In this document: in pieces, positions 39,908 to 50,535 of the stretch | How positions within the stretch are numbered: the stretch's first letter is position 1 | How the letters are laid out: each line of letters begins with the position of its first letter | NCBI RefSeq assembly: GCF_016904885.1 | Contig: NZ_JADWYI010000001.1 | Span: forward strand, 5,890,001-5,954,000 | Direction of reading: 5' to 3' | Source of the DNA: Archangium primigenium | GTDB lineage: Bacteria; Myxococcota; Myxococcia; Myxococcales; Myxococcaceae | DNA: 64,000 bases | The notes under the pieces: generated by a model | Seen by the model: only the letters and a program-made list of their open reading frames with translations | The model's database searches: none | What the model was told of the DNA's origin: nothing | Translations under genes and position numbers: made by a program

Positions 39908-40026
39908 AGGCTCCCCGCGCGGGCCCCGGACGTCCCCACCAGCAGCCAGGAAGGCGACCCCGAGCCCCCTTCCTCGCTGCGGAAGGACCCTGTGAATCCC
40001 CAAGTTGTCCGGGGAGGACACAGACC

Positions 40027-40623
40027 ATGGACCTAGGACATACGTTCCGCGCACTCGTCTCGGGAGTACCCCACCTCTTGCTCGGCGGTCGTTCCCCGGT
40101 CCGGGCGGGAAATGAGCGGCTCGCCTCGGTCCGGCTGGGCGTCCGGGAGGGCCTGCCCTACATCCCCCTGGATTCCGTGGCCTTCAACCAGGGGGGCGCC
40201 ATCCCGGTGCGCTACACCGCCGATGGGGAGGAGCTCACCCCGCCCCTCCAGTGGCAGGACGTTCCCAAGGGCACCCGCTCGCTCGTGCTGCTCGTGGAGG
40301 ATCCCGATGCCCCCACGCCCCAGCCCTTCGTGCATTGGATCTCCCTGATGTCCCCGGATGTCCGCACCCTGGGCTTCATGCTCCGTCCGGGAACGTCCAC
40401 CGTGGAGTCGGGTCGCAACTCCCTGCTGCGCACGGGCTGGGTGGGCTGCGCGCCCCCCCGGGGAGACCAGGCCCACCACTACCACTTCCAGATCTTCGCC
40501 CTGGACCGTGAGCTGCGGCTGGGCTCCCACCCGGGACGCTCCGCGCTCCTGCGGCGCATGCGCGGGCACGTGGTGGGCTTCGGCGAGCTGGTGGGCACCT
40601 ACTCGCGAGAACACGCGCACTGA
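40027..40623 (+). CDS. YbhB/YbcL family (PEBP) Raf-kinase-inhibitor-like protein
   Basis: This 198-residue protein holds the PEBP ligand site: VEDPDAPTPQPFVHWI and the GxxxRGD-like turn GCAPPRGDQAHHYHFQIFALD. An N-terminal segment of about 40 residues (MDLGHTFRALVSGVPHLLLG) is longer than in bacterial YbhB and not an evident signal. GGAGG lies nine bases before the ATG at 40027. The family binds small phospholipid-like ligands; its bacterial role is unknown. It follows the VWA gene on the same strand by about 120 bases. Confidence 0.9.
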   Translation: MDLGHTFRALVSGVPHLLLGGRSPVRAGNERLASVRLGVREGLPYIPLDSVAFNQGGAIPVRYTADGEELTPPLQWQDVPKGTRSLVLLVEDPDAPTPQPFVHWISLMSPDVRTLGFMLRPGTSTVESGRNSLLRTGWVGCAPPRGDQAHHYHFQIFALDRELRLGSHPGRSALLRRMRGHVVGFGELVGTYSREHAH

Positions 40624-40809
40624 CTCCACGTACGCCCCCCACCAGCCCGGGCGGTTTTTTTCGGGAAGGTGGGACGGGAGGGGTTCACTGCGTGACGCGT
40701 CGATGGACCGGGTGCAGTGGCATCAAGGCTGCTATGGAAGGCTTCACGCGGGAGTCCCGTGGGTGGCCGATGCCACCAGCACGCGATTCCACCGCCTGGG
40801 AGTCAGGGA

Positions 40810-43299
40810 GTGGCCGACGAGGCAACACCAGAGGTCCTCAAGCCCATCCGCGTCGAGTGGATCGCCGCCGCCTTCGGTCTGCTCAACGGCATCATGATGG
40901 TGTACGTGCCGTACGAGTTCGGCACGAGCATCTTCCGCCTCATCTACCCCTACATCCGGCTGCTGGGGCTGGCGTTCATGCTGGGCTCGGCGACCCTGCT
41001 CGCCGCCCTGCTCTACCCGGCCTGGCGGTCGTGGATCGGGGCGCTCGGGCGCCTGGTGTTCATCGGGGCGCTCGTCCTGTACTGGTGGGGCGCCACGATC
41101 CTCTCGGGCGGCATCACCGGCGCGGTCATCTACCCGCTGATGATCGTGGTCATGGTGCTGGAGTCCCTGCCCCGCTGGCGCCACCGGGGCCTCTTCGCCG
41201 AGTTCCTGGCGGTCACGGCCCTGGCGTTCGGGGGCTTCATCCTCGTGGACCCCACGCTGCTCGGGCCCAGCCTCTGGGAGCCCTACCGGGAGGTGGCCCG
41301 GCCCCTGGGGGTGCTCTTCCTCGGCGTGGGGGCCCTGTTGGCGCTGGCCCTCGTCCGGCGCTCGCGCACGTGGGCCCGGCGGGCGGTGGGGCTGATGATC
41401 CTGATGTTCGGGCAGCTGGCCCTGGTGACGGGCTGGCGCGCGACCTGGACGGGCCTGGCGCTCTACAGCGTCATCACCCTGGGCTGTGGCCTGCTGCTGT
41501 ACGCGCGCCGGGTGGAGACCTCCACCGTGGGGTGGCGACTGTTTCGCGGCGTGGCGCTCGCGTCCGTGTTGCCCATCCTCGCCGTGGGTGGCCTGGCCTC
41601 CGCGGTGGCGCAGCGGGCCATCGAGCGCGAGCTGCGGGACAAGGCCCGTCAGGCGGTGGCGGCCGAGGTCGCCTGGCTGGAGCAGACCGCGACCATGGCG
41701 CGCTTCCTGGTGCTGAGCCAGTCGCGGGATCCGCTGCTGCGCGCCGTGCTCCGCGGCGGCGACCGTCAGGCGCTGCGGGCCCGGTTGGACCTGCTGCGCC
41801 TGGACCCGAGCCCCTTCGAGGCCTCCTGGGTGCTCGATGGCCAGGGCCAGTCCCTGCTGAACGCCACGGAGGGCGGCGTGACGGGGGACTTCTCGCACCG
41901 CGACTACTTCCGCCATGGCCAGGACGAGGGCCAAGTCTACCTGTCGCGCCCCTTCCTCAGCGCCAGGCAGCGGCCCCTGGTCGCCTTCAGCGCGCCCGTG
42001 CCCCTGGAGGAGGGACGACACGACATCATGGTGGCGGGCATGTCCCTGTCGCGGCTCAGCCGCGCGCCCACGCGGGCCTCGCGCGACTACCACGTGGAGA
42101 TCTTCGACCGCCGCGACGGCATGCTGCTGCGCGAGAGCGAGCGGGGGCGGATGCTCACGCGCGCGCCCATCCTCGCGCTCGTCGAGGCGACCACCCTGTC
42201 CGACCCGGAGGGCTTCATCGAGACGTCCGATCCGGACGGCGGGCGGCTGCTGGTGGCGCATGCCCAGGTGCCCGACACGCCGTGGACGGTGGTGGTCACC
42301 GCGCCCTTGAGCCTGGCCTTCGCGCCCGTGACCCGGCTGAGCGCCCTGGTGGTGTTCATCGCCCTGGGCGCGGGCGCGATCGCGCTCTGGCTGTCGCGCT
42401 GGGTGGGCCGGGACGTGACCCGGCGCCTCCAGGCGCTCCGGGACGGCATCGCGGCGCTGGGCAGCCTGTCGCTCGAGCAGCGCATCCCCGCCCAGGGGGA
42501 TGACGAGCTGGCGGAGGTCACCCTGGGCTTCAACGAGATGGCGGCGCGCATCGAGCACACCCAGAAGGAACTGCGCGAGGCCATCTCCAGCCGGGATCAA
42601 TTCCTGTCCATGGCCAGCCACGAGCTGCGCACGCCCCTGACCCCCCTGAAGGCCACCATCGAGCTGATGCAGCGCCAGGCCCTGCTTCCCCAGGAGGTGT
42701 CCGCCGAGAAGCAGCGCTCCACCCTGGAGCGGCTGCGGCGTCAGGTGGACCGGCTCACCCGGCTCATCGGCGACATGCTGGACGTGTCCCGGATGCAGTC
42801 CGGACGCTTCGCCCTACGCCCGGAGCCCATGGACCTGAGCGCCCTGGCGCAAGAGGTCGTCGACCGCATCGCCCATGCCCGCAGCGAGCGCACCGCGCCC
42901 ATCTCCCTGGACCTGCCCGAGGCGCCCCTGCGCGGCACCTGGGACGAGCAGCGGCTCGACCAGCTGCTGACCAACCTGGTGGAGAACGCGGTGCGCTACT
43001 CGCCCCCCGACACGCCCATCCAGGTGCGCCTCGTCCCCGAGGCGGACGGCGTCCTCCTGGAGGTGGAGGATCAGGGCATTGGCGTGCCCGCCGAGGGCCT
43101 GGCGCACCTGTTCGAGCCCTTCTTCCGGGCCCAGAACGCCTCCGAGCACCACGCGGGCGGCCTGGGGCTGGGCCTGGCCATCTGCCAGGAGATCGTCGAG
43201 CGGCACGGGGGGCGCATCCAGGCGCGCAGCGAGGGGCCCGGCAAGGGCACGCGCTTCTCGGTCTTCCTGCCACGGGACACGCCCCCCGCGCCCGTCTGA
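40810..43299 (+). CDS. Membrane histidine kinase with MASE-like and Cache-like sensor
   Basis: The 829-residue kinase starts with GTG at 40810 (VADEATPEVLKPIRV), seven bases after GGGAG. Residues 18-225 contain about seven membrane segments (WIAAAFGLLNGIMMVYV and following). A further membrane helix (ALASVLPILAVGGLASAVA) begins an extracytoplasmic Cache-like domain (about 260-510; CDQ-free, FSHRDYFRHGQDEG, FSAPV) closed by another helix (LSALVVFIALGAGAIAL). HAMP (about 540-590), dimerisation domain with phospho-acceptor His604 (SMASHELRTPLTPLK) and HATPase (NLVENAVRYS N box, DQGIGVP, GLGLGLAIC). No partner response regulator is adjacent. Confidence 0.93.
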   Translation: MADEATPEVLKPIRVEWIAAAFGLLNGIMMVYVPYEFGTSIFRLIYPYIRLLGLAFMLGSATLLAALLYPAWRSWIGALGRLVFIGALVLYWWGATILSGGITGAVIYPLMIVVMVLESLPRWRHRGLFAEFLAVTALAFGGFILVDPTLLGPSLWEPYREVARPLGVLFLGVGALLALALVRRSRTWARRAVGLMILMFGQLALVTGWRATWTGLALYSVITLGCGLLLYARRVETSTVGWRLFRGVALASVLPILAVGGLASAVAQRAIERELRDKARQAVAAEVAWLEQTATMARFLVLSQSRDPLLRAVLRGGDRQALRARLDLLRLDPSPFEASWVLDGQGQSLLNATEGGVTGDFSHRDYFRHGQDEGQVYLSRPFLSARQRPLVAFSAPVPLEEGRHDIMVAGMSLSRLSRAPTRASRDYHVEIFDRRDGMLLRESERGRMLTRAPILALVEATTLSDPEGFIETSDPDGGRLLVAHAQVPDTPWTVVVTAPLSLAFAPVTRLSALVVFIALGAGAIALWLSRWVGRDVTRRLQALRDGIAALGSLSLEQRIPAQGDDELAEVTLGFNEMAARIEHTQKELREAISSRDQFLSMASHELRTPLTPLKATIELMQRQALLPQEVSAEKQRSTLERLRRQVDRLTRLIGDMLDVSRMQSGRFALRPEPMDLSALAQEVVDRIAHARSERTAPISLDLPEAPLRGTWDEQRLDQLLTNLVENAVRYSPPDTPIQVRLVPEADGVLLEVEDQGIGVPAEGLAHLFEPFFRAQNASEHHAGGLGLGLAICQEIVERHGGRIQARSEGPGKGTRFSVFLPRDTPPAPV

Positions 43300-43348
43300 G
43301 TGCGCGATTCCCTGGCGAGGACCACCGGGCTTGGGTTAGGGTGCGCGC

Positions 43349-43412
43349 ATCCTGAGGAGCGCTGCAACGGGGCCCCCCCGCCAGGCTCAGGTTTTCCGTA
43401 ACGGCGCTCGCT
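43349..43412 (+). promoter_or_regulatory. S-adenosylhomocysteine (SAH) riboswitch
   Basis: The segment matches the SAH riboswitch core. P1 pairs CCTGAG (43351-43356) with CTCAGG (43386-43391). The adjoining GAGCGC (43357-43362) pairs with GCGCTC (43404-43409), forming the LaC-type pseudoknot. The intervening GCTGCAACGGG and CCAGGCTCAGG are the conserved internal sequences. It lies in the leader of ahcY, the gene that removes SAH, so binding of SAH should raise expression. Whether control is by transcription or translation is not evident. Confidence 0.93.
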
Positions 43413-43485
43413 GACCCGTGGCGACAAGGCCCGGGACGCGAGCACACCCCGTCCCGCTCCCAGCCCCCGCCACCTGGAGCACCAC

Positions 43486-44904
<1,419 letters not shown>

Positions 44905-44969
44905 TCCCCCACGCCTCGTCGCACCCCGCCGCGCCTCCTCCTGCCCAGGGGGAGGCGCGGTTCGTCGTC

Positions 44970-45596
44970 ATGGACCTGCCCTCCCTCTCCCACTTCACCC
45001 CCGCGCTGCTCTGGCTGGACATCGCCGGCATCGCCGTGTTCGCCATCTCCGGCGCGCTCGCCGCCGCCCGGTTGCAGCAGAACCTGGTCACCTTCGCCTT
45101 CTTCGCCCTCATCACCAGCACGGGGGGCGGCACGGTGAGGGACTTGCTCCTGGGCGTGCCCGTGTTCTGGATGCACGAGCCGCGTGTCATGGCCGTGGGG
45201 CTGGGCATGGCGGTGCTCGTGTGGTGCACCCCCGCGCGCTGGTGGCGAGGCAAGGCGCTCGACTGGTTCGATGCCCTCGGGCTGGCCGCCTACGCCGTCT
45301 TCGGCGCCGCCAAGGCGCTCGGCCACGGCATCCCCGCGCTGTCCGCCATGGTGATGGGCGTCGTCACCGCGTGCGTGGGCGGCATCCTGCGCGACGTGCT
45401 CGCGGGCCAGCCCTCCATCCTGCTGCGCCCGGAGATCTACGTCACCGCGGCCGCGCTCGCCGCCTCGCTGTTCGTGGGCCTGCGGCAGCTCGGCCTTCCT
45501 CCCCTGGAGGCCTCCGCGCTCGCGGCCCTCGCGGGCTTTGGCCTGCGCGCCCTGGCCATCGCGCGCGGGCTGTCCCTGCCCCTCTACCGGGGTTGA
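44970..45596 (+). CDS. TRIC-type (UPF0126) cation channel
   Basis: This 208-residue membrane protein has six to seven helices in two homologous halves, each with the conserved GG-x(1,2)-RD motif: TGGGTVRDLLLG (about 52) and VGGILRDVLAG (about 135). That duplicate pattern defines the UPF0126/YicG/TRIC family of trimeric cation channels. GGGGAGG lies 15 bases before the ATG. It follows ahcY by 65 bases on the same strand. Confidence 0.92.
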   Translation: MDLPSLSHFTPALLWLDIAGIAVFAISGALAAARLQQNLVTFAFFALITSTGGGTVRDLLLGVPVFWMHEPRVMAVGLGMAVLVWCTPARWWRGKALDWFDALGLAAYAVFGAAKALGHGIPALSAMVMGVVTACVGGILRDVLAGQPSILLRPEIYVTAAALAASLFVGLRQLGLPPLEASALAALAGFGLRALAIARGLSLPLYRG

Positions 45597-45608
45597 GGGC
45601 GAGGCCCG

Positions 45609-46091
45609 TCACCAGAGGGAGTCGAGCCCCGAGCCGGACGGCGGTGCGCCGGGCGCGGGCGCCGCGCTCTCCAGGCGCGCGGAGGCGAAGAACGTCTCGG
45701 CCACGCCCCGCGTCTCGGCCAGCCGCTCGGGCCGCTGGGTATAGGTGAAGGTGTAGCCCACCTGCTCCTTCACCACGGTGAAACCGAGCTGGGCGAGCTT
45801 CACGCCCCGCAGGGTGAAGGTGTACTCGCGCAGCATGCCCTGGTGGGCGCCGAAGGTCGCCTGCCGCTCGTCCACGAGGGTGATGTCCTGGGTCCCGCGC
45901 AGCGCCACCAGCGAGCGCGCGGCGAACTGCGTCAACGTCTCGCCGGGCTGGGCGGGCTCGACCGACACCACCACGTTCGCGCGAAAGCCGTTGTCCTCGG
46001 GGCCGACCGCCACCACCTGGCTCGCGTCGAACCAGCCCGGGGGGAGGGACAGCACCAGGGCGCCGTGACGGATGACGTGGGAAGCACTCAT
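45609..46091 (-). CDS. DcrB-like (DUF1795) protein
   Basis: This 160-residue protein shows the DcrB fold pattern: LVLSLPPGWFDASQVV, NVVVSVEP and LREYTFTLRGVKLAQLGFTVVKEQVGYTFTYT. The YTFTL...QLGFTVV alternation is the DUF1795 signature. It lacks an export signal, unlike the enteric DcrB lipoprotein. DUF1795 members also occur beside type VI and contractile systems as small accessory proteins, but none is adjacent here. Convergent with the TRIC channel gene. Confidence 0.8.
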   Translation of the reverse strand: MSASHVIRHGALVLSLPPGWFDASQVVAVGPEDNGFRANVVVSVEPAQPGETLTQFAARSLVALRGTQDITLVDERQATFGAHQGMLREYTFTLRGVKLAQLGFTVVKEQVGYTFTYTQRPERLAETRGVAETFFASARLESAAPAPGAPPSGSGLDSLW

Positions 46092-46212
46092 GGGCGGAGT
46101 CTATGTCAGGCCCGGCGAGCGACTCCACGTGGGGCACGTCCGCACGTCCCCCCTCCAACCGCCAAGACGAGGATGGTCCTGGCTTCGGGGCACGGAGTAG
46201 CCTCGCGCCCGC

Positions 46213-48705
46213 ATGCGCGCGCCCCTGCTCTACCTCCTGTTCTTCCTCTCCGGCGTCAGCGGACTCGTCTACCAGGTGGTGTGGGTCCGCCAGTTCGGCA
46301 ACCTCTTCGGCAACACCGTCTGGTCCGCCGCCGTCGTCACCGCCATCTTCATGTGCGGGCTGGGCGTGGGGGGGTGGATCGCCGGGCGCCTGGCGGACCG
46401 GCTCCATGCCCGGGACGCCGCCGCGCCCCTGCGCCTGTATGCCCGGGTGGAGCTGGGGATCGCGGGGCTCGGCCTGCTGGTGGCGCTCGCGCTGCCCCTG
46501 GTGGGACAGGCCTCGGGCGCGCTCTCCGCGTACACCCCCGACGCGCGGGGCTGGCTCGTGCTCTCCGGGGCCTCCCAGGCCTGGCGCTACCTGCTGGCGA
46601 TCGTGCTGCTCGGCCCCATCACCCTGCTGATGGGCGGCACCCTCACCCTGCTCATCCGCCACCAGGTGGGCGCGCACGTCTCCGCCGCGGGCTGGCACGT
46701 GGGCGCGCTCTATGGCGTCAACACCGCGGGCGCCGCCCTGGGCGCGTTCCTCACCGACCTCGCCCTCATCCCGGCGCTCGGCGTGCGGGGCACCCAGGTG
46801 CTCGCGGTGGCCCTCAACACGGTCGTGGGCCTGTGCGCGCTCCTCGTGCTGCGCCAGGTGGCCCCCGCCGCGCCGCCGTCGCCCGCCCCCGCGCCGTCCC
46901 CGGAACCCGGGCCCGCGTCCGCGGAGGGCGCCCGGCTCGTGCACCTGACGGGCCTGACGCTCGCGCTGTCCGGCTTCGCCTCCATGGGCATGGAGATGCT
47001 GTGGTTTCGCTACTACTCCACGCTCCTGGGCGGCTTTCGCAGCGTCTTCTCGCTGCTGCTCACCGTCATCCTCGTGTGCATGTGGCTGGGCGCCACGCTC
47101 GCCGGGGGCCTCGTGCGGCGCCTGGGCCGCCCCGCCCTGCTGCTGGGCTCGGTGCTCACGCTGCTCGTGCTCACCAGCCTGGGCCTGCTGGCCTCGCTGG
47201 ACGTGATGGCGGTGCGCGACAGCGAGCGGGCGCTCGGCCACGGAGGCCCCCCCTCGCGGCTCGCCGAGCACCTCTTCCTGCTCATGCCCATGGTGTCCGC
47301 CGTGGGGCTGCCCTCGGTGCTCATGGGCATGACCTTCCCCCTGGCCAACGCCCTGGTGCAGCGCGCCAGCGCCACGGTGGGTGGCCGCGCGGGCGGCCTC
47401 TACCTGTGGAACACCGCGGGCGCGGTGCTGGGCTCGCTCACAACGGGCTTCGTCCTGCTGCCCGCGCTCGGCATGCAGCGCGGCATGGGCCTGTTGGCGG
47501 CGCTGACGACCCTGGCCCTCTTGCCCCTGGCCGCGGCGGCCCTGCCCCTGCCCGACAGCGGCCTGTCCCGGCGGCGCGTGCCCACGCTGCTCGCCGGGTG
47601 CGCGCTGGCCCTGCTCGGGTGGAACGCCCAGGCCCCGGACAAGCTCTTGCGCCAGGGCTTCCCCATCGTCGACGTGGAGCCGGTGCGGGTGCTCGCCACC
47701 AGCGAGGGCCCCAACGAGACCGTGCTCATCGCCGAGGTGGAGGGCCTGGGCCGCGCCCTCTACACCAATGGCCACAGCATGGCGGGCAACGAGCCCACCG
47801 CGCAGCGCTACATGCGCGCCATGGCGCACGTGCCCCTGTTGCAGCAGGACGCGCCCCGGCACGTGGGCGTCATCTGCTTCGGCGCGGGCAACACCGTGCA
47901 CGCCGCGTCGCTGCACCCCTCCGTGACGTCCATCGACGTGATGGACCTGTCGCGCAACGTCCTGTCGCACGCGAACTACTTCGCCGCCACCAACCACCAC
48001 GTGCTCGAGGATCCGCGCGTCACCGTGCACGTCAACGACGGCCGCCAGCACCTGCGCATGAAGCCCGAGGGCTCGTACGACCTGCTCACGCTGGAGCCGC
48101 CCCCCATCGCCTTCGCGGGCGTGGGCGCGCTCTACTCGCGGGAGTTCTACGCCCTGGCCCGGAGCCGGCTCGCGCGCGGGGGCTACGCCACCCAGTGGCT
48201 GCCGGCCTATCAGGTGCCCGAGCACACCACGCGCGCCATGGTGCGCGCCTTCCTGGACGTGTTCCCGGACGCGGTGCTGCTGGCCGGCTACGGCGCGGAG
48301 CTCATCCTCGTGGGCAGCAACGGCGGCGACAACCAGCTCCACCTCGCCGACGTGTGGCGCCGCCTGGAGTCACGCCCCGAGGTGAAGGCGGACCTCTCGC
48401 GCCTGTGGATGGGCTCGCCCGTGGAGTACGCGGGCCTCTTCGCCGCCTCCACGCGGGCGCTGCGGGCGCTGGCCCGGGACGTGGCCCCTGTCACCGACGA
48501 CTGGCCCATCACCGAGTACAGCATGGCGTCCACGGGCACCCCGCGGCGCATGCCCCCGGGACTCTTCGCCCCGGAGGAGCTCGCCACGTGGTGCACCGAC
48601 TGCGCGGATCCCCGGCTGCCCGCCTACACCGGTGAGCTCAAGCGCCTCTACGCCCAGGAGTCGTTCCTCTCCCGGGCCGAGTTCGCGCTCCCCTCCCCGC
48701 CGTGA
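46213..48705 (+). CDS. MFS-like membrane protein fused to spermidine-synthase-like domain
   Basis: This 830-residue protein has about twelve to fourteen membrane segments in residues 1-470 (LLYLLFFLSGVSGLVYQVVW to LLPLAAAALPLP), beginning with the SGLVYQVVWVRQF motif typical of fused MFS/spermidine synthases. Residues 520-760 form a methyltransferase-like Rossmann domain (VGVICFGAGNTVHAASLHPSVTSIDVMDLSRNV, DPRVTVHVNDGRQHL, YDLLTLEPPPIAF, LYSREFY). The usual Asp of the aminopropyl-transferase active site (YDxIxxDxxDP) is replaced here by LTLEPPP, so a true polyamine synthase activity is doubtful. Substrate unknown. It stands alone with its own promoter region. Confidence 0.85.
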   Translation: MRAPLLYLLFFLSGVSGLVYQVVWVRQFGNLFGNTVWSAAVVTAIFMCGLGVGGWIAGRLADRLHARDAAAPLRLYARVELGIAGLGLLVALALPLVGQASGALSAYTPDARGWLVLSGASQAWRYLLAIVLLGPITLLMGGTLTLLIRHQVGAHVSAAGWHVGALYGVNTAGAALGAFLTDLALIPALGVRGTQVLAVALNTVVGLCALLVLRQVAPAAPPSPAPAPSPEPGPASAEGARLVHLTGLTLALSGFASMGMEMLWFRYYSTLLGGFRSVFSLLLTVILVCMWLGATLAGGLVRRLGRPALLLGSVLTLLVLTSLGLLASLDVMAVRDSERALGHGGPPSRLAEHLFLLMPMVSAVGLPSVLMGMTFPLANALVQRASATVGGRAGGLYLWNTAGAVLGSLTTGFVLLPALGMQRGMGLLAALTTLALLPLAAAALPLPDSGLSRRRVPTLLAGCALALLGWNAQAPDKLLRQGFPIVDVEPVRVLATSEGPNETVLIAEVEGLGRALYTNGHSMAGNEPTAQRYMRAMAHVPLLQQDAPRHVGVICFGAGNTVHAASLHPSVTSIDVMDLSRNVLSHANYFAATNHHVLEDPRVTVHVNDGRQHLRMKPEGSYDLLTLEPPPIAFAGVGALYSREFYALARSRLARGGYATQWLPAYQVPEHTTRAMVRAFLDVFPDAVLLAGYGAELILVGSNGGDNQLHLADVWRRLESRPEVKADLSRLWMGSPVEYAGLFAASTRALRALARDVAPVTDDWPITEYSMASTGTPRRMPPGLFAPEELATWCTDCADPRLPAYTGELKRLYAQESFLSRAEFALPSPP

Positions 48706-48723
48706 GCGGGCCGCCCGAGGACT

Positions 48724-49710
48724 TCAGTTCCGGGCGCGGCGGCGCATGAGGCCCAGGGCGCCGAAGAGCGCCGCGCCCCAGAAGGCCGCGGTGGGGCCGT
48801 TGGCGGCCGAGCACATGATGCCCTCCAGCTTGCCCTGCGCCGCCCCGTTCAGGCTCCACTGCACGGTGGACGAGTCCGCGCAGTCCGTCGCGCCGTCGTA
48901 GGTGATCTCCACCGCGTTCTTGTCCGAGGAGAGCAGGGTCTTGCCGGAGGCCGCCTCGCCGGAGCACACCTTGGAGTTCATCACCTCGTCCTTCGTCTCC
49001 ACGGAGATGAAGCCCGCCTTGGAGGTGCCGATGCGCCCCGCGCCGTTCCACGTCGTGGGCCCGGACTCGGAGGTCCCGGACGAGGGCGAGCCGACCACCG
49101 ACCCCTTGTACTCCACCGCGGTCGTGAGGCCCGTCTCCGTGCACGTCTCCGAATCGGCCGCGACCTTCTCGAGGACGAGGTTGACGGTGAACGTCTGCGT
49201 GGGGGTCGCCGACGTCGGCCCGGTGATTCCCATGACGACCGTGCCGGTGAAGGCGGTGCGCTCCTTGGCCGTCTTGCCCTCGCAGACGCGGTTCTGCACG
49301 GTGCCAAAGCCCGAGTACGTGGTGGTGAGGCCCGTGAAGCTCGACTTCTCTTCCGCCGAGCCCACCCACTCCACGCCGTCCTTGTCGGTGCAGTTGCCCA
49401 CCACGCGCTTGGTCAGTTCATCGACCGTCGTCTTGACCGGGCAGGTGCCGTCGGCATCGCCGGCGTTGAGCAGGGACGGCCCCAGCGTGACGACATAGAT
49501 GTTCGGCGCGCTGCCCATGCGCGCCCAGTACGCCGCGTCCTCGGCGTTGGCGAGCGACCCCTTCTGGAAGCCGTTCATCGCGTCCGTGCCGGGGCCCTTG
49601 GGCTGGGTGTCCTCCGGGTTCGGCTTCTGCTCCTCGCCGGTCTCCTCGGGGTCACCGCACGCCACACACAGCCACGACATCGCCAACAGGGAAAACAAAC
49701 GAGACCGCAT
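48724..49710 (-). CDS. Cell-surface protein with lipobox-like signal and MYXO-CTERM-like tail
   Basis: This 328-residue protein starts MRSRLFSLLAMSWLCVACG, so a lipobox with an unusual Cys at -3 is possible (Cys18). The C-terminus CSAANGPTAAFWGAALFGALGLMRRRARN contains the Cys-Gly-poor, hydrophobic, tri-Arg arrangement of MYXO-CTERM sorting signals, which myxosortases cleave. The middle consists of beta-rich, Thr/Ser-rich stretches (TTTYSGFGTVQNRVCEGKTA) with paired cysteines. No family recognised. The ATG at 49710 has GGGGGAG upstream. Confidence 0.75.
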   Translation of the reverse strand: MRSRLFSLLAMSWLCVACGDPEETGEEQKPNPEDTQPKGPGTDAMNGFQKGSLANAEDAAYWARMGSAPNIYVVTLGPSLLNAGDADGTCPVKTTVDELTKRVVGNCTDKDGVEWVGSAEEKSSFTGLTTTYSGFGTVQNRVCEGKTAKERTAFTGTVVMGITGPTSATPTQTFTVNLVLEKVAADSETCTETGLTTAVEYKGSVVGSPSSGTSESGPTTWNGAGRIGTSKAGFISVETKDEVMNSKVCSGEAASGKTLLSSDKNAVEITYDGATDCADSSTVQWSLNGAAQGKLEGIMCSAANGPTAAFWGAALFGALGLMRRRARN

Positions 49711-49848
49711 GATGACCCGCTCCCCCCGGCGCGTGGCCGGGACCTTCAGTCGGAAAACCCGAGACGGCTCACCCGGGCAAGTGCCCATCGGTGTCCGTCG
49801 CGGAGTGCACATCCCGACGCGGGGGAGTGGTTGATATTCAATGCACGC

Positions 49849-50355
49849 TCACGACATTTCCGGGACCAGTTTGAACGGGATGCGCACGCACGCCAGGGGC
49901 TCGCCGGAGGGCGAGACGACGCGCACGTGCATCTCGGGCCGCGCCGAGGACACCGTCTCGCGGGCCTGGGGCGGCAAGGACGCGGAAACCTCGCTCAGGG
50001 AGACTTCCAGGTGCACCGAGGTCTTCCCGCCCGAGCGCACCGGGCATTGCGTGGACTTGCAGCCATCCGTCTCGACCCCGGGCAGCGACACGAGCAGGCC
50101 CGACACGTCCACCTGCCCCTCCAGCACCGGCGCGCGCACGTCCACGCTCGACACGAAGTCGATGTCCACCTGCACCGCCGAGCCGCTCGCCACCGAGCAC
50201 GCGCCGTCACCGCAATTCTCCACCCGCACCGCCTTCACCTCGCCCTGACCACAATCCGAGAACGACACGTCGCGCGCGAGCGCGGCGGTGGAGGTGAGGC
50301 ACAGCGCCGAGAGGACACTCAGCCCAACGGACGTGCGGATGCGGAAGAAAGCCAT
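49849..50355 (-). CDS. Secreted ML-domain (NPC2/MD-2-like) lipid-binding protein
   Basis: This 168-residue protein has a signal peptide (LSALCLTSTAALA, cleavage near residue 28) and then a single domain closely matching the eukaryotic NPC2 fold: VSFSDCGQGEVKAVRVENC, VDIDFVSS, the DGCKSTQCPVRSG loop, and PLACVRIPFKLV. Six cysteines (35, 48, 53, 99, 104, 156) follow NPC2 spacing, where they pair 1-6, 2-3 and 4-5. NPC2 proteins bind sterols or other lipids in a hydrophobic pocket. Myxobacteria are among the few bacteria known to make sterols, so a lipid role is plausible but inferred. GGAG lies ten bases before the ATG. Confidence 0.82.
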   Translation of the reverse strand: MAFFRIRTSVGLSVLSALCLTSTAALARDVSFSDCGQGEVKAVRVENCGDGACSVASGSAVQVDIDFVSSVDVRAPVLEGQVDVSGLLVSLPGVETDGCKSTQCPVRSGGKTSVHLEVSLSEVSASLPPQARETVSSARPEMHVRVVSPSGEPLACVRIPFKLVPEMS

Positions 50356-50535
50356 GTGTATGTGCTCCGGGTCGGAGCCGTCGCGCGGCTCGACAACGGC
50401 CGCACGGTGAGCACGCCCTCGCGCGGCGGCAAGGCATGCGCGCCGCTCCGGTGATGAGATCTGATCGCTTCGCGCTCGGGCCTTTCACGAATAGCGATGA
50501 AGCCCCGGCTCCACGCACTGGCATATGTTGGCCGC

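Noticed and set aside
45442-48342. 966-codon minus frame opposite the spermidine-synthase-like gene
   Set aside because: Glu/Gly/Arg-rich antisense frame covering two real genes on the other strand; no start or motif support.
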